In this document: positions 9,153 through 17,361 of the stretch, in pieces | How the letters are laid out: each line of letters opens with the position of its first letter | Numbering within the stretch: position 1 is the stretch's first letter | Source: Bdellovibrio sp. ArHS | Lineage (GTDB): Bacteria; Bdellovibrionota; Bdellovibrionia; Bdellovibrionales; Bdellovibrionaceae | Assembly: GCF_000786105.1 (NCBI RefSeq) | Contig: NZ_JTEV01000005.1 | Span: 1 to 60,290 of the forward strand | Direction: 5' to 3' | Length of the DNA: 60,290 nucleotides | Made by a program: the position numbers and the translations under genes | The notes under the pieces: model-generated | Database searches by the model: none | What the model was told of the DNA's origin: nothing | What the model saw: only the letters and a program-made list of their open reading frames with translations

Positions 9153-9365
9153 TTACTTAGTTTCGCCAGCAGGAGCTGCAGGAGCAGTCTCTGTAGCCGC
9201 AGGAGCTGTTTCAGTAGCTGCAGGTGTACCTTCAGCTGGAGCTGCTTCTGTAGTAGCAGGAGCTGTTTCAGTTGCAGGTGCTTGCTCAGCAGGTTGATTT
9301 TTAGAGCAAGTGAAACCAGTTGTGAAAGAAAGTGCTAGCAAAGCAGCGATAACGATTGCTTTCAT
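9153..9365 (-). CDS. Small Ala/Pro/Thr/Glu-repeat envelope protein
   Basis: A 70-residue protein: a signal-like segment (MKAIVIAALLALSFTTGF) followed by T-C and then about 50 residues made almost only of A, T, E and P, with the repeated unit ATETAPA. The cysteine at residue 20 might be lipidated, but the context GFTC is a poor lipobox. ATG 9365 is chosen over the frame start 33 bases upstream because GAAGGGA precedes it. The repeat tract looks like a flexible wall-spanning or surface linker. Its own terminator suggests a separately transcribed, possibly abundant product. Confidence 0.75.
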   Translation of the reverse strand: MKAIVIAALLALSFTTGFTCSKNQPAEQAPATETAPATTEAAPAEGTPAATETAPAATETAPAAPAGETK

Positions 9366-9512
9366 TGTTGTTGTCCCTTCGTTTATTAATTTGTGCATTC
9401 CACTCGAGCACGTTCATTGACGTTTCGAGAAAGTCCGCATTTTTGTTTTAAAACTCGACTAAGGACCAAATTACACAAAAGAGGCGCCTGATAGCAAACG
9501 AATTTTTAAAAA

Positions 9513-10325
9513 TTATTTTTGGCAGCGTGAACACCAGAAGGTGTTTCGCCCACCCAGAACTTTCGACTTCACCTGTTGCCCACAAGTCACACAAGGCATT
9601 TTTGCGCGATCGTAGACTCGAAAACTCCTCTGAAAGTAGCCACTTTCTCCACTGGTTTGAGCGAAGTCGCTGATCGAGGAACCACCGAGTTCGATCGAGC
9701 GAGATAAAATTTTTTTAATCTCGTTTGCCAGAACCTCGGCTCGATCGCGAGAAAGTTTTTGCGCTGGCAGCGTCGGCCTGATTCCCGCGGCAAATAAGGC
9801 TTCACTGGCATAGATGTTCCCAACGCCGACCACGATTTTCTGATCCATAATCGCCACTTTGATCGCCACATCTTTACCACGCAGACTTTCCCAAAGCTGT
9901 TTTCCAGTAAAACTTTTCGTCAATGGCTCTGGCCCCAAACCCTTTAGTTTCGGGTGTTCCAGGGGATTTTGCACAAAATCAAAGTAGCCAAATCGACGTG
10001 GATCGCGGTACGCCAGACGAAGATTTCCGGAAAAATGAAGATAGATATGATCATGCAGACGCTCGTCACCGGGAGGAGCCACCCGCCACGTGCCGGTCAT
10101 ACCCAAATGCGAAAGCATCGCGCCTTTTTTAGTCCAAAGAAGAAGGTATTTGGCTCGTCTTTCAACAGATAAAAGCTTTTCCCCCACCAAGATGCTTAAT
10201 TTTTTAGCAGGAATGGGCTCCCGCAGATCCGCCCTTTTTAGCTCGATCTTCTGCAAAACGGGCTCATCCTTCAGGATCTTTTCCAAACCTCGGCGCACAA
10301 CTTCGACTTCGGGCAACTCGGGCAT
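9513..10325 (-). CDS. mutM: Formamidopyrimidine-DNA glycosylase
   Basis: A 270-residue base-excision repair enzyme removing 8-oxoguanine and formamidopyrimidines and nicking the abasic site. The mature N-terminus PELPEVE supplies the catalytic proline and glutamate. Further hallmarks are RAKYLL, SHLGMTG, VGVGNIYASEALF and a C-terminal zinc finger with paired cysteines in PCVTCG and FWCSRC. Length is standard. It is monocistronic, reading away from the 10.3-11 kb intergenic region. Confidence 0.95.
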   Translation of the reverse strand: MPELPEVEVVRRGLEKILKDEPVLQKIELKRADLREPIPAKKLSILVGEKLLSVERRAKYLLLWTKKGAMLSHLGMTGTWRVAPPGDERLHDHIYLHFSGNLRLAYRDPRRFGYFDFVQNPLEHPKLKGLGPEPLTKSFTGKQLWESLRGKDVAIKVAIMDQKIVVGVGNIYASEALFAAGIRPTLPAQKLSRDRAEVLANEIKKILSRSIELGGSSISDFAQTSGESGYFQRSFRVYDRAKMPCVTCGQQVKSKVLGGRNTFWCSRCQK

Positions 10326-10642
10326 CTCAACCTAACCTATTGCTTTTATTGATTTTCTTTATCATAGCGAAAACCAGTGGAACTTCTCACCACCCTTTTA
10401 TTCCATAACATCTTCCGAAGCAAATCCCTACCAGGAACCGTCACCGTCCGCAGTCTTGGTTCTAGATCCAGCTTTTACAGGGCAGAGCCCAGGTTGAAGG
10501 CCTTTCGGCGGATTTAAGAACCTCGAGCGAGGCCTCAATAAAGATTTTGTTAAGGGGAAAGAAAGAACTCTCTCTTTGTGCCAAGTTATAGCAACCTGCA
10601 CAATATGGACAAGAAAAGCGAGTCAACTTTGTCGAAGCCTGA
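10326..10642. other. Non-coding stretch upstream of mutM, no gene seen
   Basis: These 317 bases hold the mutM promoter region and short palindromes such as CCTCGAGCGAGG. No reading frame here has both an SD site and a plausible product, and no tRNA-like fold was found. Confidence 0.5.
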
Positions 10643-10790
10643 GATTTGGTGTGGAGGAAATACTTTATTGGTCGGAGTTCAGCCTCCACCGGCGCCTGGA
10701 TGGCGCGAACCGGGCGACAGCCCGGCGGTGGCTGAGGCAGGAGGCCGTGCTGAACGGAGCACCGATAAAGTATTTCCTCCACACCAAATC
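10643..10790. repeat. 148-bp inverted-repeat element (REP/MITE-like)
   Basis: The ends are perfect 26-bp inverted repeats (10643-10668 and 10765-10790; the left arm begins GATTTGGTGTGGAGG). Inside, further nested pairs extend the fold: GTTCAGC (10677-10683) with GCTGAAC (10749-10755), CCACCG (10686-10691) with CGGTGG (10726-10731), and a tip hairpin CCGGGC-GACA-GCCCGG (10710-10725). The whole element can form one long cruciform or RNA hairpin. No clear target-site duplication flanks it, and it has no coding capacity of its own. It may be a dispersed repeat, a MITE remnant or a structured RNA. Confidence 0.75.
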
Positions 10791-10901
10791 CCTCGCGCTT
10801 ACAACCAGACTACTGGATCAGTTTCAAAACGGAATAAACTACAGAATAGAACAAGGGCTCATTTGGCAATCCCACTTTGCAGAGGCAGGGCCTTCGAAAG
10901 A

Positions 10902-10927
10902 AAAAAGGAGTCTTACGACTCCTTTTT
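10902..10927. terminator. Terminator of the nuo operon
   Basis: AAAAAGGAGTC (10902-10912) and GACTCCTTTTT (10917-10927) form an 11-bp stem with a 4-base loop and T-rich ends on both strands. It lies 40 bases beyond the nuoI stop. Confidence 0.88.
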
Positions 10928-10966
10928 GCTTCAATTTCGATATAAAGACGGTTACGCCGTTAAATC

Positions 10967-11491
10967 TTAGATACCAGATTTCAAACGTTCTTCATCATCA
11001 ACGTGTGTTTGGATTCCGCCTTTAAGATTTGGACGATAAGCCAAGTGGTTGATGTCGTAAATGAAGTTTGCACCGTTCACGCCTGGAGTTTGCCACTCAG
11101 GTCCCAAACGGATGGCATCTACTGGACACGCTTCTTCACAGTAGCCGCAGAAAACGCAGCGAAGAATGTCGATTTCGTAGCTGATCGGGAATTTTTCGAC
11201 ATGAGGGTCGTTATGTTCCGCCGCTACGATTTTAATACATTCTGCAGGACAGTTCGTCGCGCACAACATACACGCCGTACAACGAAGAGATCCGTCTTTT
11301 TTCACTGTCAAAACGTGATTCCCTTTGAAACGAGGAGAATATTCATACTTTTCCTCGGGGTAATTCAACGTCATCATTTTCTTGCGGTTGAAAAGATTCA
11401 CCAGCAAGTGCTTCATGGTGATGCCCAGGCCACCCAGGACCCCTGGCAGGTACCACTTTGCTTTTTCGGAGTTATTTTGCATTACGCTCAT
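10967..11491 (-). CDS. nuoI: NADH-quinone oxidoreductase subunit I
   Basis: A 174-residue ferredoxin-like subunit of complex I. Two 4Fe-4S motifs are complete: CTACMLCATNCP (C71, 74, 77, 81) and CVFCGYCEEACP (C112, 115, 118, 122), the N6a and N6b clusters that pass electrons toward NuoB. It is the last gene of the operon and its start overlaps the nuoG stop by 4 bases. In most nuo operons nuoH lies between G and I; here it is missing. Confidence 0.95.
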   Translation of the reverse strand: MSVMQNNSEKAKWYLPGVLGGLGITMKHLLVNLFNRKKMMTLNYPEEKYEYSPRFKGNHVLTVKKDGSLRCTACMLCATNCPAECIKIVAAEHNDPHVEKFPISYEIDILRCVFCGYCEEACPVDAIRLGPEWQTPGVNGANFIYDINHLAYRPNLKGGIQTHVDDEERLKSGI

Positions 11492-13071
11492 AAGCTGCCT
11501 CTTCTAAATACGAATTCATTCTTCTTGCGAGCTTCCAAGGTAACTTGATCTTCACGCTGATTCATCGGCATGAACGGTTGCGCGGTCGCTGTTGGAATCG
11601 TCAGATTTTTACCAGCAAGCAACAAAGCCGCTTCTGTCAAAGTTAGAGCTTCGGATACAACTGTCGTTACTTTTTTAAACTTTTGTTCAAGCCCCGCGTG
11701 GTTGATGAACGTGCCATCTTTTTCCACGAAAGTTTTTGTCGGGATCAACCACACATTGCCAGTCAAAGCCATCAACGCGTCGTTTTTACCCGCTTGCAAC
11801 CAGATCAAATTCTGAGCTTTGGAAAGCTCTTTCACGCGTTCTTGGAGGTCAGGGAAAACCGCTTGGTTTTCAGGACCGGCAACAACCACAGTTTTGATTG
11901 AACCGTTACCAAGTCCTTGAGTCAAATCAGCCCAAGTTGCCGTGATACCGTGTTTTTCCAAAACTTTAAGAAGACCTTTAGTATTCGGGTTTTTATCACC
12001 ACGAAGAAGAAGGCCGTCGAAGCTGTCGAAAGTTTCTTTGTTGTTAATCCAGAAGAAGATCTTCTTCGTTTTAAATTCGTTCACGAATGTCGAAACAATC
12101 GCGTCGAATTCTTCCACGGTGTATTGCGCAGTCAGAACCAAAGCCAAAGAATCGCCGGAAGTGTTTTTCAATACTTCGTGGGCATTCTTCGCCGCCGCTC
12201 CGCCAGCCATTTCTGTCCAGCCCGAAGCATTGCGTACTTGCGCTTTCAACAAGCGAGTCTCTTTGTTCACGAACTTATAAACGTCACGACCTTCATCGCA
12301 CATCCAGTAACCGTTCACTTTTTCATTGTAAACAGGCTTCACGCGGAAGAAACCTTCCTTGTTGAAGTACACTTTGACGTTACAGCCGTTAGAGCAACCG
12401 TTACAGACAGTTTCTGCATCTTTGAGATACCACACGCGCTGACGGAAACGGAAATCTTTCGACGTCAATGCACCCACTGGGCAGATATCAACAGTATTCA
12501 AAGAATATTTATTGTTAAGCTCAACACCTTCGTGAGTTCCGATTTCAGAACGATCGCCACGATTGAAGATACCCAATTCGTTTGTTTTAGACACTTCTTC
12601 AGTGAAACGAACACAACGAGAACACAAAATACATCTTTCTGAATCCAAAACCACTGTCGGACCTAGATCGACCACTTTGTGCTTCTTTACTTTAGCTTCA
12701 GCCATTTCTGGGTCGTACTTGCCGTATTCCATATACTGGTCTTGAAGACCACACTCACCGGCCTGGTCACAGATCGGACAATCCAAAGGATGGTTGATCA
12801 AGTGGAAGTCCAGACCCCACTTCACGGCATCACGTACTTTTTCAGACGTGTTATTGATCTTCATGCCTTCCGTAACCATGGTGTTACAGGCGATTTGTAC
12901 ACGTGGATTTCCTTCGATCTCCACCATACAAAGACGACAAACACCGGCAACACTCAAGCCCGGGTGCCAGCAGTAGTGAGCGATACGATCGCCAGACTGT
13001 TGCATGGCTTCGATGATCGACGTGCCTTCTTTTACTTCGACTTCTTTGCCATTAATGGTGCATTTCGGCAT
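11488..13071 (-). CDS. nuoG: NADH-quinone oxidoreductase subunit G (short form)
   Basis: A 527-residue iron-sulfur subunit, shorter than the roughly 700-900 residues of many NuoG. All clusters of the N-terminal half are visible: 2Fe-2S (C34, 45, 48, 62), 4Fe-4S with H94, C98, C101, C107, 4Fe-4S with C147, 150, 153 and C197, and an extra 4Fe-4S set CNGCSNGC (C223, 226, 230) plus C258, equivalent to the N7 cluster. The molybdopterin-like C-terminal domain is reduced to about 260 residues. Its start overlaps nuoF by 20 bases. Confidence 0.93.
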   Translation of the reverse strand: MPKCTINGKEVEVKEGTSIIEAMQQSGDRIAHYCWHPGLSVAGVCRLCMVEIEGNPRVQIACNTMVTEGMKINNTSEKVRDAVKWGLDFHLINHPLDCPICDQAGECGLQDQYMEYGKYDPEMAEAKVKKHKVVDLGPTVVLDSERCILCSRCVRFTEEVSKTNELGIFNRGDRSEIGTHEGVELNNKYSLNTVDICPVGALTSKDFRFRQRVWYLKDAETVCNGCSNGCNVKVYFNKEGFFRVKPVYNEKVNGYWMCDEGRDVYKFVNKETRLLKAQVRNASGWTEMAGGAAAKNAHEVLKNTSGDSLALVLTAQYTVEEFDAIVSTFVNEFKTKKIFFWINNKETFDSFDGLLLRGDKNPNTKGLLKVLEKHGITATWADLTQGLGNGSIKTVVVAGPENQAVFPDLQERVKELSKAQNLIWLQAGKNDALMALTGNVWLIPTKTFVEKDGTFINHAGLEQKFKKVTTVVSEALTLTEAALLLAGKNLTIPTATAQPFMPMNQREDQVTLEARKKNEFVFRRGSL

Positions 13072-14344
13072 ATGTCGTTCCTTTTACTTTCGAACGTCCT
13101 TCGCGGACATAGAATTCAAATTCATCTCTAAACTTAGTCACAAAGCTCAACACAGGAAGAGCGGCGGCATCAGAAAGGGCACAGATTGTTTTCCCTTTCA
13201 TGTTGTCAGCCACTTTGATCAACAAGTCGATGTCTTGCAAACGACCGCGACCTTCCAAAATCGAATGAAGAATCTTGTTCAACCAACCTGTGCCTTCACG
13301 GCAAGGTGTACACTGACCGCAAGATTCGTGGGCATAGAAGTGAGTCAAAACACCCAACATATCCACCATACATTGAGAATCGTCGATCACAATCACCGCA
13401 CCAGAACCCAACATGGTTCCCAGACCTGCAAGTGATTCATAATCCAGATTGGCTTTCGCCACTTCATCGGCTGTTAAAACAGGAGCGGAGGAACCACCAG
13501 GAATAACCGCTTTGAGCTTGCGGCCTGGCTTCATGCCTCCCCCTTCTTTCATGATCAGATCCATCAAAGGATAGCCCAATGGAACTTCGAAATTCCCGGG
13601 TGTCATCACGTTTCCAGAAAGAGAGAACAGCTTCGTTCCCGCGGATTTTTCTGTTCCATTTTTACGATAAGCCTGGGCGCCATCACGAATGATGTACGTC
13701 ACAGCCGCCAAAGTTTCCACGTTGTTCACAATCGTCGGCTTGCGCAAGTAACCTTGAACCGCCGGGAATGGTGGCTTCAATTTTGGCTGGCCTTTTAAGC
13801 CTTCCAACGAAGAGATCATACCGGTTTCTTCGCCACAGATGTAAGCACCCGCGCCACGATAAACATCTAGGTCAAAGTCAAAACCAGAACCCAAGATGTT
13901 TTTACCTAAAAGGCCCGCAGCATAGGCTTCTTTAATTGCCTTATTCAAACATTCAATCGGGTAAACATATTCACCACGAACGTAAATATAACCTTTATTA
14001 GAACCGATCGCGAAAGCCGAGATGATCATACCTTCGATCAATTGGTGCGGAGCACGCTCCATCATCATACGATCTTTGAATGTTCCTGGCTCCCCTTCAT
14101 CGGCATTGCAAAGAAGGTAACGAGGTTCTCCGTTTTTAGGAAGGAAACCCCACTTCATGCCCGTTGGGAAACCCGCACCGCCACGTCCGCGAAGACCTGA
14201 AGCCTTCACTTCGTCGATGATTTGCTGAGGTTGTAACTTCAAAGCTTTCGGCAAAGTTTCGTATCCGCCTTTAGCTTTGTATCCAGCCAAAGTTTGAAAC
14301 TCTGGCAAGTGATAGAATTCTGTCAGTAGTTTTGTTTCAGCCAT
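13052..14344 (-). CDS. nuoF: NADH-quinone oxidoreductase subunit F
   Basis: A 430-residue flavoprotein that binds NADH and FMN and takes the hydride. The glycine-rich motif GRGGAGFPTG (53-62) binds nucleotide. Cysteines of the N3 4Fe-4S cluster lie in ESCGQCTPCREG (C342, 345, 348) and at C388 (KTICAL). The length is standard. It is coupled to nuoE through a TAATG stop-start overlap. Confidence 0.96.
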   Translation of the reverse strand: MAETKLLTEFYHLPEFQTLAGYKAKGGYETLPKALKLQPQQIIDEVKASGLRGRGGAGFPTGMKWGFLPKNGEPRYLLCNADEGEPGTFKDRMMMERAPHQLIEGMIISAFAIGSNKGYIYVRGEYVYPIECLNKAIKEAYAAGLLGKNILGSGFDFDLDVYRGAGAYICGEETGMISSLEGLKGQPKLKPPFPAVQGYLRKPTIVNNVETLAAVTYIIRDGAQAYRKNGTEKSAGTKLFSLSGNVMTPGNFEVPLGYPLMDLIMKEGGGMKPGRKLKAVIPGGSSAPVLTADEVAKANLDYESLAGLGTMLGSGAVIVIDDSQCMVDMLGVLTHFYAHESCGQCTPCREGTGWLNKILHSILEGRGRLQDIDLLIKVADNMKGKTICALSDAAALPVLSFVTKFRDEFEFYVREGRSKVKGTTYAEMHH

Positions 14345-14817
14345 TATTTCATTCCTCGTAACAGATTCATTGCTGATTCCGGAGTGAGTTTCTCATGGTA
14401 GGTATCATTCACTTGCATCATTGGCGCAGTTCCGCAGGAACCCAGGCACTCTACTTTACTGACTGTAAAACGACCGTCTGAAGTGACTTCTCCGTATTTC
14501 ACACCCAGTTCGTGACAGATGTGGCTGGCCATCTCGCGACCGCCTTCCAACGCGCAGGAAATATTTGTGCACACTTGCACATGATATTTACCCACAGGCT
14601 TTTGATTGAACATCGTATAAAACTTAAAAACTTCGTTAATACGTGCTTCAGGGATGTCCATCACCTTGGAAAGATACGTGATCATTTCCGGAGTGATGAA
14701 ACCGTTGTTTTCTTTTTGTGCGATGTAAAGGCTGGGGATGATTGCAGAATCTTTCGCTTCATAGCGAGCCAATTCTTTTTTTACCTCTGCCAAACCTTGT
14801 TCACTTAGTTGAAACAT
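14344..14817 (-). CDS. nuoE: NADH-quinone oxidoreductase subunit E
   Basis: A 157-residue thioredoxin-fold subunit carrying the N1a 2Fe-2S cluster. Ligands are C83 and C88 (CTNISC) and C124 and C128 (CLGSCG). The N-terminal helical part (residues 5-70) is typical. A 64-base gap separates it from nuoCD, the only appreciable spacer in the operon. Confidence 0.95.
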   Translation of the reverse strand: MFQLSEQGLAEVKKELARYEAKDSAIIPSLYIAQKENNGFITPEMITYLSKVMDIPEARINEVFKFYTMFNQKPVGKYHVQVCTNISCALEGGREMASHICHELGVKYGEVTSDGRFTVSKVECLGSCGTAPMMQVNDTYHEKLTPESAMNLLRGMK

Positions 14818-14881
14818 TCTTTGTCCTTTAAATTTTTCAAAACTCTAAGCTGCTTCACGTTGCGGGCTACCGCCCGGTCAA

Positions 14882-16564
14882 TTATCTATCCAATTCGCCG
14901 GCGATAAGATTCATCGAAGCGACTGTTGCGATAGCGTCCGCCAACATCGCGCCTTTAACCACCGTTGGATACGATTGGTAGATCGCAAAACAAGGTGGAC
15001 GAACTTTCAAACGGTAAGGATTTGCCGAGCCATCGCTGACCAGATAGAAACCCAGTTCTCCGTTAGCGGCTTCGGTCGCATCGTAAACTTCACCCACAGG
15101 CGGACGAAGACCCTTGATGATCAACATGAAGTGATTCATCAAACCTTCGATGTTACCGTAAACATCTTTCTTCTCGGGAAGAACGATGCCTTTATCGCGA
15201 ATAGTGTAATCGCCGCCAGGAACGTTTTTGCAGACCTGCTCGATGATGCGAACGGATTGGCGCATTTCTTCGAAACGAACCAAGTAACGGTCATAGATGT
15301 CACCGGATGTCCCTACTGGGATATCAAAGTCCAGGGCGTCGTAACCGTAGTAAGGTTTCGCTTTACGCAAATCCAAATTCACACCGGAAGCGCGCAGCAA
15401 AGGTCCGGTGTAACCCCACTGAATCGCATCCTGAGCGGATACGGGGCAGACACCTTTTGTACGTTGGATAAAGATTTTATTATCCACCACCATGCTGGCC
15501 ATTTCGTCTGTGCCTTTGCGGATCTCTTTACAAAGAGCCAATACTTCGTCGAACCAGCCTTCAGGCGCATCTTGAGCCATACCGCCGACGCGAGTCATAG
15601 ACACGGTCAAACGCGCTCCACACAGTTTTTCAAACAAGCCGTACACCTGCTCACGCAGACCGAACATATAGAAGAAAGACGTCAAAGCACCCAAGTCCAT
15701 CGCCCCAGTACCGATCGCAATTGTATGGTCGATGATACGGGAAAGCTCTGCCAGGATCACGCGCATCGCTTGCGCTTTGGGTGGGATTTCCACACCCAAC
15801 AAACGCTCTACGGCTTTACAGTAACCAATGTTGTTCATTGGTGCCGAGCAGTAGTTCAAACGGTCGGTGTAAGGAATGACTTGGTTGTACGGATGAGTCT
15901 CGGCCATTTTTTCAAAGCAGCGGTGCAGATAGCCGATTTCATTGTTACAACGAACGATCGTCTCGCCGTCCATTTCCGCCATCACACGAAGAGTTCCGTG
16001 CATCGCTGTATGTGCAGGACCGATGTTCAAAGGAACATATTTATCATTCAGCACGTCACCCGGAGAACCCGGTTCGTTGTTGAAGTGAATCGGCAAAGAA
16101 CTGGTACAAGGTTGCTGCAAGTTCGCATCGTAGTCTTTGCGAAGTGGATGACCCACAAATTGGTGATGAGTCAAAATACGGCGCAAGTTCGGGTGACCCT
16201 CGAACTTGATACCGAACATATCGTAAGCTTCACGCTCGAACCAGTCCGCACCTTTCCATGCCGGCAAAACCGTGCCGATGGATTCGTTCTCGCCCACTTG
16301 CGCTTTCACGCGCAAACGCGAAGAGTCCTTCGAAGAGAATAAGTGATAGACAACATCAAAACGTTTTTCACGGTTTGGATAATCCACGCCGCAAATATCC
16401 ATAAGGAAATCAAACTGACCGCTTTCACGAAGATGTAAAAGCAACGCCGGAACGTCTTCCTTAGGAACTTCAAGAACATCATCACCCACAGCGTGAGTGA
16501 ACTTGTAGTTCTCGATTTTGAATTTACCTGCAAGGTTTTGTTTTAAATTCTCAAGCTTGTTCAT
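14882..16564 (-). CDS. nuoCD: NADH-quinone oxidoreductase fused subunit C/D
   Basis: A 560-residue natural fusion. The NuoC part (about 1-170) shows the [19 protein letters not shown] signature; the NuoD part holds [26 protein letters not shown] and the C-terminal quinone-site region. The longest frame starts at 16612 inside nuoB, but ATG 16564 (MNKLENL) with GGA upstream gives the expected NuoC start and a 14-base overlap with nuoB. Fused NuoCD is known from enterobacteria. Confidence 0.93.
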   Translation of the reverse strand: MNKLENLKQNLAGKFKIENYKFTHAVGDDVLEVPKEDVPALLLHLRESGQFDFLMDICGVDYPNREKRFDVVYHLFSSKDSSRLRVKAQVGENESIGTVLPAWKGADWFEREAYDMFGIKFEGHPNLRRILTHHQFVGHPLRKDYDANLQQPCTSSLPIHFNNEPGSPGDVLNDKYVPLNIGPAHTAMHGTLRVMAEMDGETIVRCNNEIGYLHRCFEKMAETHPYNQVIPYTDRLNYCSAPMNNIGYCKAVERLLGVEIPPKAQAMRVILAELSRIIDHTIAIGTGAMDLGALTSFFYMFGLREQVYGLFEKLCGARLTVSMTRVGGMAQDAPEGWFDEVLALCKEIRKGTDEMASMVVDNKIFIQRTKGVCPVSAQDAIQWGYTGPLLRASGVNLDLRKAKPYYGYDALDFDIPVGTSGDIYDRYLVRFEEMRQSVRIIEQVCKNVPGGDYTIRDKGIVLPEKKDVYGNIEGLMNHFMLIIKGLRPPVGEVYDATEAANGELGFYLVSDGSANPYRLKVRPPCFAIYQSYPTVVKGAMLADAIATVASMNLIAGELDR

Positions 16565-17114
16565 AAGGATTTTTCCAGTTGTCTTTCCAAGGACGTGGTT
16601 GACGAGTCGCAATCATACGTTGCAAAGCCATGATTCCATCCATCACCGCTTCCGGTGTTGGCGGGCAACCTGGGATGTAAACATCGACAGGGATGACTTT
16701 GTCGACACCTTGAAGAACGTGATAAGCGCGGTAGAAACCACCTGAGCTTGCACACGCTCCCATTGAGATCACGTATTTAGGCTCAAGCATCTGTTGATAA
16801 ATACGCGTGATCACGGGCGCCATTTTTTCTGTGATAGTTCCAGCAACGACAAGCAAGTCCGCTTGACGAGGAGAGAAACGAGCCACCTCAGCTCCGAAAC
16901 GAGCTAAGTCATATTTTGGTCCCATCACGGACATGAATTCGATACCGCAACAAGCAGTACCGTAAGGCATTGGCCACAAAGAATTTTTTTGCCCCCACGC
17001 CACCAAAGCATCGAGCCTTGATGTGAAAGCAACATCTCGTGACATATCATCTATGGCTTGAGTTCCGCTTGCGCCTGAGACAGACACAGAACCCTGCACT
17101 TGATCTTTGTGCAT
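16551..17114 (-). CDS. nuoB: NADH-quinone oxidoreductase subunit B
   Basis: A 187-residue subunit with the N2 4Fe-4S cluster that reduces quinone. Ligands are the tandem C55-C56 (TACCGIEF), C121 (GACASS) and C150 (PGCPP). It is the first gene of the operon here; nuoA, which normally precedes it, is absent. The SD site GAGGTG lies 6 bases before the ATG, and a strong promoter lies about 70 bases upstream. Confidence 0.96.
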   Translation of the reverse strand: MHKDQVQGSVSVSGASGTQAIDDMSRDVAFTSRLDALVAWGQKNSLWPMPYGTACCGIEFMSVMGPKYDLARFGAEVARFSPRQADLLVVAGTITEKMAPVITRIYQQMLEPKYVISMGACASSGGFYRAYHVLQGVDKVIPVDVYIPGCPPTPEAVMDGIMALQRMIATRQPRPWKDNWKNPYEQA

Positions 17115-17190
17115 AAATACACCTCTGCAATTTCATTTAGCTATCATTAAGTAGTTACTGAAAATCCGTAATCCTGACAACTAGATAAGT

Positions 17191-17219
17191 ATTATAGGGG
17201 CTGCGTCTGATTTCTTCAA
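17191..17219 (-). promoter_or_regulatory. sigma70-type promoter of the nuo operon
   Basis: On the minus strand TTGAAG (17219-17214) and a perfect TATAAT (17196-17191) are separated by exactly 17 bases. Transcription would begin near 17184 and leave a leader of about 70 bases before nuoB. Confidence 0.75.
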
Positions 17220-17306
17220 CGCACCATTCCGAAATGGGGTAATTGAAATTGATTCTCTAGTCGTCTCATTTCAAACTTTAATTTCCACCTAACATCATTC
17301 GAGGAG

Positions 17307-17346
17307 AAGTCCAGTTGTTGACCGGCAGGACTTCGAGGGGACCTCG
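17307..17346 (+). promoter_or_regulatory. Two hairpins in the protease mRNA leader
   Basis: AAGTCC (17307-17312) pairs with GGACTT (17328-17333), and immediately after it CGAGG (17334-17338) pairs with CCTCG (17342-17346). The second hairpin ends just before the SD GAAGGGA. It may protect the message or tune translation; this is inference only. Confidence 0.35.
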
Positions 17347-17361
17347 AGAAGGGAAAACAGC

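Noticed and set aside
10441-10480. tRNA-like T-arm (GGTTCTAGATCC)
   Set aside because: No acceptor, D or anticodon stems can be built around it.
10677-10755. Integron attC site
   Set aside because: GTTCAGC/GCTGAAC does not fit the RYYYAAC/GTTRRRY core sites, and there is no integrase or gene cassette.
10462-11025. Overlapping frames on both strands (to 10782 minus; from 10576 plus) that share similar peptide ends
   Set aside because: The likeness is caused by the inverted repeat itself. Each frame reads through the palindrome and has no SD site.
11917-12642. 241-residue plus-strand frame opposite nuoG
   Set aside because: Antisense to the iron-sulfur motifs of nuoG, no SD site, no recognisable domain.
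14975-16342. 455-residue plus-strand frame opposite nuoCD
   Set aside because: It lies wholly antisense to a clear nuoCD with intact family motifs. Its His/Thr/Arg-heavy composition is that of a shadow frame, and no SD site was seen.
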